From JALORV01 sp963702595 (GTDB lineage Bacteria > Pseudomonadota > Gammaproteobacteria > Burkholderiales > Burkholderiaceae_F): a stretch of DNA of 64,000 nt. The stretch lies in the NCBI GenBank assembly GCA_963702595.1, contig CAVPDC010000020.1:186001-250000 (forward strand). The letters are read 5' to 3'. Made by a program: the position numbers and the translations under genes. The notes below the pieces were generated by a model that was not told where the DNA came from, did not search any database, and was given only the letters and a program-made list of their open reading frames with translations. Positions 17,458 through 26,008 of the stretch are shown piece by piece; within the stretch, counting starts at the first letter, position 1; every line of letters begins with the position of its first letter.

Positions 17458-18728
17458 GAGCCCGCCGCCGTCACACGCGCCGTGCCGTCGGCTTCGAAGC
17501 GTATCGAGAGGCCCTGCTGCACGGCCGCGGCCCGGAGAGTGTTCTGGAAGGCAGCGTTGTCGCCCATTCCGCCCTTGAACCTGACCTTGAGCGCGCCGTC
17601 GCGGTACTCGAGCCCGCCGACCGCTCCGATCGGCGCCCCTGAAAGCAGGACGGCGGTCCGCGCGTTCAGGACCGAGAAGTCGTTGGCCGACGGAATGCCG
17701 GCCCGGGCGCGCAGGTCGTTGAGCTGGCGCTTCGTCTGCAGGACTGGATCGACGATGGCCGTGGTCTCAGGAAAGCTCGTGCGGAATCCGTTTTCCATCT
17801 GCTGGCGCACGGCCTTGGACTCGGACTCGAGCTTCAGCCAGTAGGCGTTCATCCCGGCGATGGCCACCACCGCGCCAACGGCCGTCCAGATCAACGGCAC
17901 CTTTAACGATTTGCCTCTCAGGGCGCTGGCGCGACCCGCCAGTGGCATCAGGGCGCCCAGCATCCCGCTCGGGGCGAAGCTGCCCTGCAGCAGGTTGACC
18001 GCCCCCTCGATGCTGGCGAGATCCGCCTCGGCGGTCGAGGCCTCGACTTGCACGTTGAGCGCCGCGGCGAGCGAATTCATTCTCGCGGCCTCACGGCCAT
18101 AGGCCTGGATGCGACGGATCCCCAGCTGCCGTACCGCCAGCGCGAGCGCGGCGGGAATTTCGTCGCCGGCGAGCTCGAACGAGAACCCGTCGTGGGTGGC
18201 CGAGCGCGCCACTCCGCGGCCGCGATCAACCCGCACCGAAAGCACGCCTGCGGACGGAGCGGGCACGGTGTAGATCTCGCTGTAGGCAGCGCGCACCCGG
18301 AATCCGGCTTCGGCACATGCATCGAGGGCCCGGGTCAGCAGGCCGCGATCGATGACTGCGATTGGCATCCTCGGCTGCGCCGCGATCGTCGTCGAGCCGC
18401 TGCCGCCGCGGGGAACGTTGAAGGCGAAGTGGCAGTCCGCCGCATCCGCGAGCAGACGGTCTTCGAGCATGTTGGGCAGCGCGAGCCGAAGCTTGCCGTC
18501 CGACAGCTTCGGCGGCTCGATCGCCGTGACGAAGATGTCGGCCGGATCGAAAACGAGATCGAGCGACACGGCCTTGGGCAACAGTGCGATCGGCGATTCG
18601 CCGCTCGTCCCGCCGGGCCCGGGCGCGACGAAGTTCACGACGCTGCCGGGCGAAAGGTGACCCTTCGCGCCGAACGACCGTCGGGGCGGGACGAAGACCA
18701 GCAATCGTTGCAGTGATCTTTCTTTCAT
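17454..18728 (-). CDS. gspL: type II secretion system protein GspL
   Basis: A 424-residue GspL. Residues 1-270 form the cytoplasmic actin-like domain that binds GspE (LPNMLEDRLLADAADCHFAF, then AVIDRGLLTRALDACAEAG). A membrane span follows near 280-300 (LIWTAVGAVVAIAGMNAYWL), then a periplasmic ferredoxin-like domain with a helix containing SESKAVRQQMENGFRTSFPE. The gene starts seven bases after gspK and overlaps gspM by four. Confidence 0.93.
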   Translation of the reverse strand: MKERSLQRLLVFVPPRRSFGAKGHLSPGSVVNFVAPGPGGTSGESPIALLPKAVSLDLVFDPADIFVTAIEPPKLSDGKLRLALPNMLEDRLLADAADCHFAFNVPRGGSGSTTIAAQPRMPIAVIDRGLLTRALDACAEAGFRVRAAYSEIYTVPAPSAGVLSVRVDRGRGVARSATHDGFSFELAGDEIPAALALAVRQLGIRRIQAYGREAARMNSLAAALNVQVEASTAEADLASIEGAVNLLQGSFAPSGMLGALMPLAGRASALRGKSLKVPLIWTAVGAVVAIAGMNAYWLKLESESKAVRQQMENGFRTSFPETTAIVDPVLQTKRQLNDLRARAGIPSANDFSVLNARTAVLLSGAPIGAVGGLEYRDGALKVRFKGGMGDNAAFQNTLRAAAVQQGLSIRFEADGTARVTAAGS

Positions 18729-18735
18729 CGGTCGA

Positions 18736-19797
18736 TCAGATTTCGCGAATCCACAGCACGGTGACCGGCTGTATACCCTGACCCGGCACCCCGCGGCGAA
18801 CGAGGGCCTCCATACGTGTCACGGCACGGTCCAGTTTGACCTCACCGCGAACGAAGAAAAAGCGCGAAGCGGTGGCGATATCCGCCTCTCCTACGCCGTT
18901 TGCCTTGGCGCCGAGTCGGGTGCGTACCTCGCCGACGTTGTTGAAGTAGGAGATCCGCTCGCGCTCGGCGACGAGGGCGCGCGCATCGGACAGCGACATT
19001 TCAGGCACGCGGGCGGCGATCACTTCCGGCCGCGCGGTGTTGACGTTGACCGGCGTGCGTTCGTCCAGCACGACGATGTAGGGTGCGAGGCGCTGCGCCG
19101 CTTCGGCGGAAATGCCGGGAATCGAGAGCAGGTCCTGCGGCAGCATCAACGGGATCGGACGTATCGTGCTGCCGACCCCCACGGAATCCATCGCACGGCC
19201 GCCGTCGTCGACGACGTTGGACGGCAATGCGAGCTGCATGCGCTGGGCGATCAGGTCCGCCGTCTGCTGCGGCACCTGCAGCAGCGTGCACAACTGGCGC
19301 AGGGCCCCGAGTTCGGACTCGACGATCTCGCCCTTGTCGATCAGGTTGCGCAGATTGAGCCGTGACTGGGCGTCTTCCATCGAGCCTGCAATCGATGCCT
19401 GCGATGCGAGCACGGAAGTCTCGCCCAGCTGATCGAGCCGGGTCTCGGCAAGCGGCTGCGCCCAGGGCTCAGACAGCGCGTCGTAGCTGGAGCGGTTGGC
19501 GTCTTCGCGCAGGATGGCCCGACCCCAGTCGAGCGCCCCACGCAACAGCAGGCGGCTCTGCGCCATCAGTTGCTGGTTTTCGATCGTCCGCAGCAGCACG
19601 AACTGACGATAAAAGAGCGCGCTGACGATCATTGTCGCCAACGCCGCCACGAAGAGCGCAAGCAACACGGCGGCGCCGTGCTGCTTGCGCCGGTGCCGTA
19701 CTGACTGTCCTGCGGCAGCCTGCCCCCGCGGGGCGGCAAGCGCGTCCTTGGCGTCCAGCCGCGAACGCATACCGAAGGGCTGCGTGGCTACCGTCAT
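18736..19797 (-). CDS. gspK: type II secretion system minor pseudopilin GspK
   Basis: A 353-residue minor pseudopilin that caps the pseudopilus tip. The prepilin site is preceded by a long basic leader, with cleavage expected within QHGAAVLLALFVAALATM near residue 41. As usual for GspK the mature position 5 is not Glu. The large globular part includes DAQSRLNLRNLIDKGEIVES and the helix-hairpin-helix-like LLSIPGISAEAAQRLAPYIV. Its ATG overlaps the gspJ stop in ATGA (19797-19794). Confidence 0.93.
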   Translation of the reverse strand: MTVATQPFGMRSRLDAKDALAAPRGQAAAGQSVRHRRKQHGAAVLLALFVAALATMIVSALFYRQFVLLRTIENQQLMAQSRLLLRGALDWGRAILREDANRSSYDALSEPWAQPLAETRLDQLGETSVLASQASIAGSMEDAQSRLNLRNLIDKGEIVESELGALRQLCTLLQVPQQTADLIAQRMQLALPSNVVDDGGRAMDSVGVGSTIRPIPLMLPQDLLSIPGISAEAAQRLAPYIVVLDERTPVNVNTARPEVIAARVPEMSLSDARALVAERERISYFNNVGEVRTRLGAKANGVGEADIATASRFFFVRGEVKLDRAVTRMEALVRRGVPGQGIQPVTVLWIREI

Positions 19798-20462
19798 GCG
19801 CCCACCAGCAGCACGCGCCGGAATGTCTTGCCGTCGCCGCGTTCGATGGTCACTTCCACGCCGGGAGGGACCGCATTGGCAGCGGCGGCTGCGCCGCCCG
19901 CCGGATCCTGGGCCACGTTCGGGTCGACCCAGCCGCCGTTCGGTGACCAGGTGCGCACGTACAGAGTGCGCACGTTGGTCAGCAGCCGCGCCGACTCGAG
20001 CCGGTCGGTCGGGATGGTCTGGAACCCCGGCAAGGCCGCCGTTGCCTGGCGCGTCAGCGTTCCATCGACGACGCGGTAATAGACAGTCTGGACTTCCGTC
20101 GGCCTGTCCGTCGTCGCTGGCGCGATGCGCGCGAGCTGCAGCAGTGTGGAGCCATCAGCGGCTGACACGATGACCGGGGACTGCGAAAGACCGAGGAACT
20201 TCGGATTCGTCACCTGCGACAGGTCGCGCTCCATCTGTCCGAACGTCGTCAGCAGTGCGCGGACGTCGGTCGCTTCCGGTTCGAGCCGTTCCCGCGTGTG
20301 GACCAGCGAGTCGAGGCCGCGCCAGGCGATGATGGAAACGATCGACAGCACGGTGATCGCCACCAGGAGTTCGAGGAGGGTAAATCCGCGCGTGCGGTTA
20401 AGGGCCTCCAGGCTCCGCCCTGCGGCGCGAGCTTGCTTGAGACGGTTCTGCGCTGCGCTCAT
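19794..20462 (-). CDS. gspJ: type II secretion system minor pseudopilin GspJ
   Basis: A 222-residue minor pseudopilin with the prepilin motif RGFTLLELLVAITVLSIVSI near residue 26: cleavage after Gly, Glu at mature position 5, and a hydrophobic helix. Later regions (VRALLTTFGQMERDLSQVTN, VQTVYYRVVDGTLTRQ) are typical of GspJ. It overlaps gspI and gspK by four bases on either side, which favours equimolar synthesis of the tip complex. Confidence 0.93.
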   Translation of the reverse strand: MSAAQNRLKQARAAGRSLEALNRTRGFTLLELLVAITVLSIVSIIAWRGLDSLVHTRERLEPEATDVRALLTTFGQMERDLSQVTNPKFLGLSQSPVIVSAADGSTLLQLARIAPATTDRPTEVQTVYYRVVDGTLTRQATAALPGFQTIPTDRLESARLLTNVRTLYVRTWSPNGGWVDPNVAQDPAGGAAAAANAVPPGVEVTIERGDGKTFRRVLLVGA

Positions 20463-20836
20463 TGGTTGGTCGGCAGCACGGTCATCAGCTCCGCCAGCAT
20501 GCGCGGCGTGCCGTCGGAGGCTGCCTTGTAGACGCGCACCTCGACGCGGCGGAAAAACGGGTTAGGTGTCGGCTTGACCGCCTGCACGCACTGGAAGGTC
20601 TGGCCGCCCTGCTCGCACGGCAGGCTGTTTTCGCCCTGCTCGAGCCGCTCGCGCGCCAGTCTGAGCTCGAGCAGGCGGTTCTCGGCGGTCATGATGGCCA
20701 GCATCTTCTCGCGCGTGTACTCCGCCGTTGAAGTCAAGGCCATTGCGCCCCGCATGGCGGCGGCCAGCGCCACCCCGATGATCACGAGTGCGACCAGCAC
20801 CTCCAGCAAGGTGAATCCCCGCGCCGCGCGTCTCAT
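20459..20836 (-). CDS. gspI: type II secretion system minor pseudopilin GspI
   Basis: A 125-residue minor pseudopilin. The prepilin motif ARGFTLLEVLVALVIIGVAL begins at residue 5. The ATG at 20836 overlaps the gspH TGA (ATGA 20836-20833), matching the coupling of its neighbours and giving a short basic leader. The frame is open further upstream to 20929, but that would add a 31-residue unnatural leader. GspI nucleates the GspI-J-K tip. Confidence 0.93.
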   Translation of the reverse strand: MRRAARGFTLLEVLVALVIIGVALAAAMRGAMALTSTAEYTREKMLAIMTAENRLLELRLARERLEQGENSLPCEQGGQTFQCVQAVKPTPNPFFRRVEVRVYKAASDGTPRMLAELMTVLPTNQ

Positions 20837-21363
20837 TGCACCACCGTCGCGCGGCCCGCTTCGTCGAACTCGATGCGCACCGTGGCGTCCTCGCTCGTGA
20901 GTTCGAGCCGCCAGTGCGGCTGCACCCACTCGCGTGCAATCGCCATGCGCACGGGCGGTGCGCCGGGTCCGAGCAGCACCTGCGCTGGCTGCGGCCCGGC
21001 ACCGTCCTGCAGCGATAGACGTGTCAGTGGCGTTTCCCAGTTGCGCTCGCGCAGCAGGTCGTCCTCGCTGAGCAGTCGGCGTTCTCCACCGACCTCGGCC
21101 ACGAAGCGATAACTGCGCAGATCCGCCTCCCAGACAATGGGCAGCTGCCGGATGCGCGCCTCGTCCGCCGCGAGCGACATCAGCTGTCCGATGCGTTCCG
21201 CCTCGCGGAGCAGCTTCTGGCGGGGGTCGGGCGTGACGCTGATGGTGACGATGGAAATGAGGATGCCGGCCAGCACGATGACGACCAGCATCTCGATCAA
21301 CGTGAAGCCGCCTGCAAGCGGTTGTCGGGCGGCGGGATAAACGCGGGCCGGCGTTATCGTCAT
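20833..21363 (-). CDS. gspH: type II secretion system minor pseudopilin GspH
   Basis: A 176-residue minor pseudopilin linking tip and shaft of the pseudopilus. The leader MTITPARVYPAARQPLAG ends at Gly before FTLIEMLVVIVLAGILISIV. The globular part has the GspH-type segment RIGQLMSLAADEARIRQLPI. I chose the ATG at 21363 because it gives a normal leader length; an upstream extension to 21501 would be unnaturally Pro- and Arg-rich. It lies 58 bases after gspG. Confidence 0.92.
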   Translation of the reverse strand: MTITPARVYPAARQPLAGGFTLIEMLVVIVLAGILISIVTISVTPDPRQKLLREAERIGQLMSLAADEARIRQLPIVWEADLRSYRFVAEVGGERRLLSEDDLLRERNWETPLTRLSLQDGAGPQPAQVLLGPGAPPVRMAIAREWVQPHWRLELTSEDATVRIEFDEAGRATVVQ

Positions 21364-21421
21364 CGGGATCCGGTCTGGAGGTGGGCGAACGGGAGCGCCG
21401 ACCGGCGCGCAGGCCAGCGGC

Positions 21422-21874
21422 CTACAGCTGCCAGGACCCGACGTCGGCGTCTGTGTTCTGGCCGCCCGACTGGCCGTCGGCGCCAAAGCTGAAGACGTCA
21501 ATCTCGCCCCGCAGTCCCGGGTTCAGGTACTGATAGGGATGGCCCCAAGGATCCTTGGGCACCGAACTGCGATCGAGGTAGCCGCCCTGTTTCCAGTTCA
21601 TTGGTACCGGCTCGGTCGAGGGCTTGGTGAGCAGCGCCTGCAGACCCTGTTCCGTCGTCGGATAGCGCCCGTTGTCGAGCCGGTAGAGTTTGAGCGCCTG
21701 CATGACCGACGCGATGTCCTGTCGCGCCGCGGCGATCCGGGCGTCGTCGGTGCGACCCACTACTTTGGGCACGATCAGCGCGGCCAGGATCCCGAGAATC
21801 GTGATCACGACCATGATTTCGATCAGCGTGAATCCGCGATCGAGCGAGAGACGTTGGTGCTTCATCGAACGCAT
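21422..21874 (-). CDS. gspG: type II secretion system major pseudopilin GspG
   Basis: A 150-residue major pseudopilin, the shaft subunit. The prepilin motif RGFTLIEIMVVITILGILAA starts at residue 13. The conserved GspG features follow: YRLDNGRYPTTEQGLQALL, DPWGHPYQYLNPG and the C-terminal Asp-rich calcium site (SFGADGQSGGQNTDADVGSW). It is first of the minus-strand gsp run. The ATG at 21874 has AGGCA upstream; an in-frame ATG at 21865 is a weaker choice. Confidence 0.95.
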   Translation of the reverse strand: MRSMKHQRLSLDRGFTLIEIMVVITILGILAALIVPKVVGRTDDARIAAARQDIASVMQALKLYRLDNGRYPTTEQGLQALLTKPSTEPVPMNWKQGGYLDRSSVPKDPWGHPYQYLNPGLRGEIDVFSFGADGQSGGQNTDADVGSWQL

Positions 21875-21947
21875 ATGACCACTGCCTGAGGCGAAAGAAA
21901 GCTTGAAGTTGCGCGCCGAAGGCCTTGAACTTCCTGTGTTTTAGGCG

Positions 21948-21976
21948 CGGACAACGGGGACTGCGACGGATATTAT
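21948..21976 (+). promoter_or_regulatory. candidate promoter for gspC
   Basis: CGGACA (21948-21953), a 17-base spacer and TATTAT (21971-21976) lie about 120 bases upstream of gspC in the 220-base gap between divergent gspG and gspC. The -35 matches the consensus at four of six positions. No equally good minus-strand promoter was found. Confidence 0.4.
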
Positions 21977-22094
21977 CAATGCAACATGGCGACCTTACCC
22001 CTCTTAGGCGGGATGTAACCGGGCCGCTAATGCAACAGGATGAGTCGTGGCGCGGCGTCGCGCGCGATGATCCGCGCCTTGGCATGACGAATCG

Positions 22095-22685
22095 ATGCTG
22101 AAAAAACTTACTGCTGCGTTGGTTCACCTGCTGTTCTTCGCGGGTGTGGTGGCCATCGGCGCCTACTGGTCGGTGCGCATTTTCACGCCTGCGCCCACGA
22201 CCGCGCCGCCGCCCCTGCCGCCGCCGCCGCTGCGGGATCCCGACCCGACTGCGGCGGCCCGGATGTTCGGCAAGGTCGCGGTCGCACAGGCGGTTGTGGC
22301 GACCAACGTCCAGGCGCTCGGCGCCTTTGCTGCCGGCAAGGACTCCAGTGCGGTGCTGGTGGTGGACGGCAAGCCGCCACGGGTCTATCTGGTCGGGCAG
22401 GAAGTCGTGCCCGGCACACGCCTCGCGTCGGTTACTTCTGAAGTCGTCGTCCTCGAGACGTCCAGCGGACGGCAGGAGGTGCGGCTTCCGCCACCGCCCG
22501 CCGTGGCGATGAGCGGGGCCGCGCCGGCTCCGAACTTCGCTCGCGACGGCAACACCCTGACGGCACCGAGTGTCGGCGGCGCGCCGGCAATTGCGCCGCG
22601 CTCGGCCCCTCCACCGCCGCCTCAGCCCGGGATGCCAGGGGCCGCGCCCGGGGCACCGCCTCCGTCGACGCCGCAGCTCCAGTAA
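22095..22685 (+). CDS. gspC: type II secretion system inner-membrane protein GspC (no PDZ)
   Basis: A 196-residue GspC-like protein. One membrane span (residues 8-28) is followed by a Pro-rich linker and an HR-like domain (about 53-130; ARMFGKVAVAQAVVATNVQALGAF, then SSAVLVVDGKPPRVYLVGQEVVPG). It then runs into a Pro/Ala tail of about 60 residues. GspC links the inner-membrane platform to GspD through its HR domain. The usual C-terminal PDZ or coiled coil is missing. It is divergent from gspG. MLKKL is a good start, though no strong ribosome-binding site is seen. Confidence 0.86.
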   Translation: MLKKLTAALVHLLFFAGVVAIGAYWSVRIFTPAPTTAPPPLPPPPLRDPDPTAAARMFGKVAVAQAVVATNVQALGAFAAGKDSSAVLVVDGKPPRVYLVGQEVVPGTRLASVTSEVVVLETSSGRQEVRLPPPPAVAMSGAAPAPNFARDGNTLTAPSVGGAPAIAPRSAPPPPPQPGMPGAAPGAPPPSTPQLQ

Positions 22686-22801
22686 CTTTGGGTTGCCTTA
22701 GCAATGCTGACTGAAGCGTTGCAGACGTAAATAAAGGTAATTCGCCTCGACAGCGCGCAGGCCCGGCGCTCCAATGAGCTCACCTTCCCAAGGAGAAGCT
22801 C

Positions 22802-23251
22802 ATGGAATTTCGAACCCTTATCACGGCTGTCCTGCTCGTATCTGCCTCTACCGCCTTTGCTGCGGCCACCGACAGCTCCTCACCGTCGCGTGGCAACCGT
22901 GCGCTCGACCAGAATGGCGACGGAGTGATCTCGCGCGAAGAAGCGGCTGCCCACCCGCGGCTCGCCCAGTCGTTCGACCGACTGGATGCGAACCAGGATG
23001 GCTCCCTGTCGCGCGAAGAGCTCCGCGCGGGGCACCGGTCCGGCCATCACGGTCGACGTGCCAGCCTGGACACCAACGGCGATGGTTCGATCTCGCGCGA
23101 GGAGGCCAAGACCGCGCCGCGCCTCATGGAGAGATTCGATAGTATCGACGCCGACAAGAACGGAGCACTGACACGTGACGAACTGGCGTCGTGGCGCAAG
23201 TCGCATCCGCGCCTGTCATCCGGCGCGCCGGCAGAGCCCGTCAAGCCGTAG
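22802..23251 (+). CDS. exported four-EF-hand calcium-binding protein
   Basis: A 149-residue protein with a Sec signal peptide (FRTLITAVLLVSASTAFA, cleavage near residue 20). It has four canonical EF-hand loops: DQNGDGVISREE (36-47), DANQDGSLSREE (62-73), DTNGDGSISREE (90-101) and DADKNGALTRDE (116-127). All key Asp/Asn and the final Glu are kept, so it should bind calcium in the periplasm or outside. The start has AGGAGAAGCTC upstream. It lies 116 bases after gspC on the same strand. A link with the calcium-dependent type II pseudopilus, or export by it, is only a guess. Confidence 0.85.
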   Translation: MEFRTLITAVLLVSASTAFAAATDSSSPSRGNRALDQNGDGVISREEAAAHPRLAQSFDRLDANQDGSLSREELRAGHRSGHHGRRASLDTNGDGSISREEAKTAPRLMERFDSIDADKNGALTRDELASWRKSHPRLSSGAPAEPVKP

Positions 23252-23531
23252 TTCGAAGTCGGCAGTGTTTGAGGGGGTCGCACCCTCACGCTGTCTGCGT
23301 GGGCAAGGCGAACTCGGGCCACGGGGGCAACGGACCGGAGCCTCCGTGGGTCGCGCACACGCCTTGATGCGGCGAATGCGGGGGTTCCGAGGGATGTCCT
23401 AGATCAGTCGGCCGCGCAGAAAGTGCGTCAACATGCCGGCAACCGGCGTCGAGCCGGCGGATTCCGTCACGTGGTTGCGGTGGCGACCGCTGTCCCTTGA
23501 ACCTGTGCTCGCTGCCGCCATCTAAGAGTTC

Positions 23532-23924
23532 ATGAACGCGCAATCGAAATCGCCTCGGACCCCCGTGCCTCCCCCGAGTCAGGGTGAGCGGGTCTGGCGG
23601 AGCACATTCTTCTTCCTGAGCGCGATGCTGGCGGCCTTGGCGCTCGTTCAGTTTGAAGCGGGCCGGTGGGCGCACGGCGTCGGAGACCTGGGTGCCTCCG
23701 TGCTGATGCTGTCGGTCATGGTCCAGTTCCCGTTCCTGCGAGCGATCGTTCGAGCAAGCGCTGACGAGGAGGGTTCGCCCGAGCGCATGAAGCGCCGGCG
23801 CGAGGAATTGATGCAGCAGGCCGCGCAGTTGAAGGCCGCGAACCCGTGGTCCGATGTTGCCGGCCGCGCCGGCTGGATCCTTCTGGGAATCTCTCTGGTC
23901 CTGCGCATCATCGGCGCGCCCTGA
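23532..23924 (+). CDS. small two-span membrane protein, unknown function
   Basis: A 130-residue protein that I do not recognise. It has hydrophobic spans at about 24-42 (TFFFLSAMLAALALVQFEAG), about 51-68 (LGASVLMLSVMVQFPFL) and possibly 112-128 (GWILLGISLVLRIIG). Between them is a charged amphipathic segment with RMKRRREELMQQAAQLKAAN. The N-terminus is Pro-rich and cytoplasmic-looking. No catalytic motif is visible. It stands between the EF-hand gene and a long gene-free stretch. Confidence 0.65.
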   Translation: MNAQSKSPRTPVPPPSQGERVWRSTFFFLSAMLAALALVQFEAGRWAHGVGDLGASVLMLSVMVQFPFLRAIVRASADEEGSPERMKRRREELMQQAAQLKAANPWSDVAGRAGWILLGISLVLRIIGAP

Positions 23925-24231
23925 TCGGGGTCGGTGGCCGGTTCTGCCGTTCGGGCTGGTCGCTTGACGACTCGACTTTGCGCCGACACGGCCGCGAGGA
24001 CGCGCTTCGCGTCGCCCAATTCGCGGTTCGTCGCAAGTCGGTCGCAGTAGCTGAGCGTGCTGCTTAGAGTGGCGACACCCTGAATCTTGTATGCGGGCGA
24101 ACGGGGCGCGACGCGCAACCCCGCTCCCATTGCCCAGGCCGTCGGCCCTTGCCGCCGCGAGTTCCATTCCTCCAGCCCCGGTCAACTCTCCGGGGAATTC
24201 CCTGGCCCGGCCAACCCCGGGCCACTTTTTT
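23925..24231 (+). other. candidate small RNA or long 3' UTR
   Basis: No protein gene is supported. The stretch ends in two adjacent hairpins and a T-run, and contains an unpaired pyrimidine-rich patch with CCTCC near 24168-24172 that could pair with ribosome-binding sites. It is either a 3' UTR of about 280 bases of the preceding membrane-protein gene or a separate small RNA. I could not identify a clear promoter. Confidence 0.35.
24203..24231 (+). terminator. strong intrinsic terminator
   Basis: A perfect 8-bp stem tggcccgg/ccgggcca with a 6-base loop (24203-24224) is followed by C and six T. A second hairpin ccccgg/ccgggg (24176-24195) lies just before it. It lacks a T-run on the minus strand, so it acts on plus-strand transcripts. 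The nearest upstream stop codon is 278 bases away. Confidence 0.8.
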
Positions 24232-24451
24232 GACTTCAGCGCGGCGACACGGGGAAGGTTGGCAATGGGACCCGACCTACCCGGCCGCTTGCGCTGCCCT
24301 TCACCGCCGTACCGCATAGGCGCAGTCTGGACTGCCGTTGGTGCAGCCTGTCGCATGTCCGTGGAGGCGTTTGAGGCCGGCCAGTACCGTATCGACATGT
24401 TGCGGGGCCCGACTGCCCGCCCACCACACCGGCAATCGCGATAATTTCGTT

Positions 24452-25996
24452 ATGGATCCAAATTCAAGCTCGACACCCAACGGCGGCCCGGACGCGGCGT
24501 CTTCGGGCGGTGTGCTGCGGCGCGCCGGTTCGGCGACAGTCGCGGGCGCCAAGGCCGCGGCGCCTGTCGTGGCCAGTGGCGCCGCCCACTCCTGGTCCTT
24601 CTTCCAGCAACGGGTCATGCCGCTGCTGAAGCGCGTCTTCGGACGGATCGGCGACTGGCTGGCCACGGTGGGCTGGGGCAAATTCGCACTGGTGGCGATA
24701 CTGCTGCTGGCCGCTGCAGGCATCGCCACCAATGTGCTCTACGACGAAGGGCCGGTCCTAGTGGTTGACCGCAAGGGGCCGAAAGAGAATGTCAAGGTTG
24801 ACATCAAGGTCGGGCCCGACGGCATCCGCATCGAACGCCCAGGCACGCCGAAGCCGCCTTCACCGCCCAAGGCGCCCGAGGCACCGCGTCCGCCGAACGC
24901 TGCTGCTGACAAGGGCGCAAGCTCGGTCAGCATCGATGAGCACGGGCTTCGGATTCTCTCGCAGCGCAATGGCAAGCCAGTGCAGGTGGTGATCGACAGC
25001 GACGGTATCCGGGTCGAGGACGCCGCGACCGCGCCGCCGCCGGTTGAGGAACCGCCTTCGGTAGTCATCGATCGCTCCGGTGCGGTCGTGATACCGCCCG
25101 ACGTGGCCTCGGATCCCGACAAGATCGAGCTCGCCTTGGAAAGCGCGCGCCAGGAGATTGAGAGCATCGTTCAGGATCAGGTGAACCGCAAAGTCGCCCG
25201 CGAAGTCCACACCTATCGCGAGCGCAGCGGCGACTGGCTGATGAGTTTCGTTTTCCTGATGATTCTCACCGGCATCATCGTCAAGGTGGTGCTGGGCGGG
25301 AAGAAGCGCGCCGAGCGGCGAGCCCAGGTGGCGACCGCGACGGCTGCCGAGGAGAGCCTCAAGCGCCAGCTCGTGGAAGCCCAGCTCAAGATGATGCAGG
25401 CCCAGGTCGAGCCGCACTTCCTGTTCAACACGCTGGCGTCGGTGGATTACCTGATCGAGACCGATCCGCCGACGGCGTCGAAGATGCAGAAGAACCTGAT
25501 CCAGTACCTGCGGGCCGCCTTGCCGCAGATGCGCGAAGGTTCCACCACGCTGGGCAAGGAAATCCAGCTCTGTCGGTCCTATCTCGAGATTTTGAAATTC
25601 CGCATGGAAGACCGGCTGCACTACACGGTCACCGTGCCGCAGGGCCTGCAGTCGGCGCAGTTTCCGCCGATGATGCTGCAGTCGCTGATCGAGAACTCGA
25701 TCAAGCACGGCCTCGAGCCCAAACCCGAGGGCGGAGCGATCACGATCTCGGCCGACATCGTCGATGGCCGTCTGCGGGTCACCGTTGCCGATACCGGGCT
25801 CGGCTTTGCCGCCGGGTCACAGCCCGGCACCGGGGTCGGCTTGTCCAACGTGCGGGAGCGGCTGGCGGCGCTTTACGGTGGGCGGGCGCGGCTTTCGATC
25901 GACGCCAATCATCCAAGCGGCACCATCGTGACGATCGACGTGCCTTACACCTTTGAAACAGACGCGCCGTTGCAGGCCGCACCGCAGCCGGCCTGA
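24452..25996 (+). CDS. LytS-type sensor histidine kinase
   Basis: A 514-residue membrane histidine kinase of the HisKA_7/LytS class. Membrane spans lie at about 78-95 and 262-281. Between them is an extracytoplasmic part of about 165 residues with four short repeats (V-x-I-D-x-x-G-I-R-I-like) and Pro-rich linkers. The kinase core has the H-box QVEPHFLFNTL (His322), the N-box LIENSIKHG and the G-boxes DTGLGF and GTGVGLSNVRERL. I chose the ATG at 24452 because the 38 codons upstream in frame look non-coding. The response regulator gene follows after 12 bases, so the two form a system. Confidence 0.92.
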   Translation: MDPNSSSTPNGGPDAASSGGVLRRAGSATVAGAKAAAPVVASGAAHSWSFFQQRVMPLLKRVFGRIGDWLATVGWGKFALVAILLLAAAGIATNVLYDEGPVLVVDRKGPKENVKVDIKVGPDGIRIERPGTPKPPSPPKAPEAPRPPNAAADKGASSVSIDEHGLRILSQRNGKPVQVVIDSDGIRVEDAATAPPPVEEPPSVVIDRSGAVVIPPDVASDPDKIELALESARQEIESIVQDQVNRKVAREVHTYRERSGDWLMSFVFLMILTGIIVKVVLGGKKRAERRAQVATATAAEESLKRQLVEAQLKMMQAQVEPHFLFNTLASVDYLIETDPPTASKMQKNLIQYLRAALPQMREGSTTLGKEIQLCRSYLEILKFRMEDRLHYTVTVPQGLQSAQFPPMMLQSLIENSIKHGLEPKPEGGAITISADIVDGRLRVTVADTGLGFAAGSQPGTGVGLSNVRERLAALYGGRARLSIDANHPSGTIVTIDVPYTFETDAPLQAAPQPA

Positions 25997-26008
25997 CATA
26001 ATCGCCGC

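Noticed and set aside
24091..24444. 117-codon frame between the membrane protein and the kinase
   Set aside because: It runs through the strong terminator at 24203-24231 and has no ribosome-binding site or motif.
24338..24451. 38-codon upstream extension of the sensor kinase
   Set aside because: Composition is non-native (Cys/Arg/Pro-rich), and the ATG at 24452 gives a natural start.
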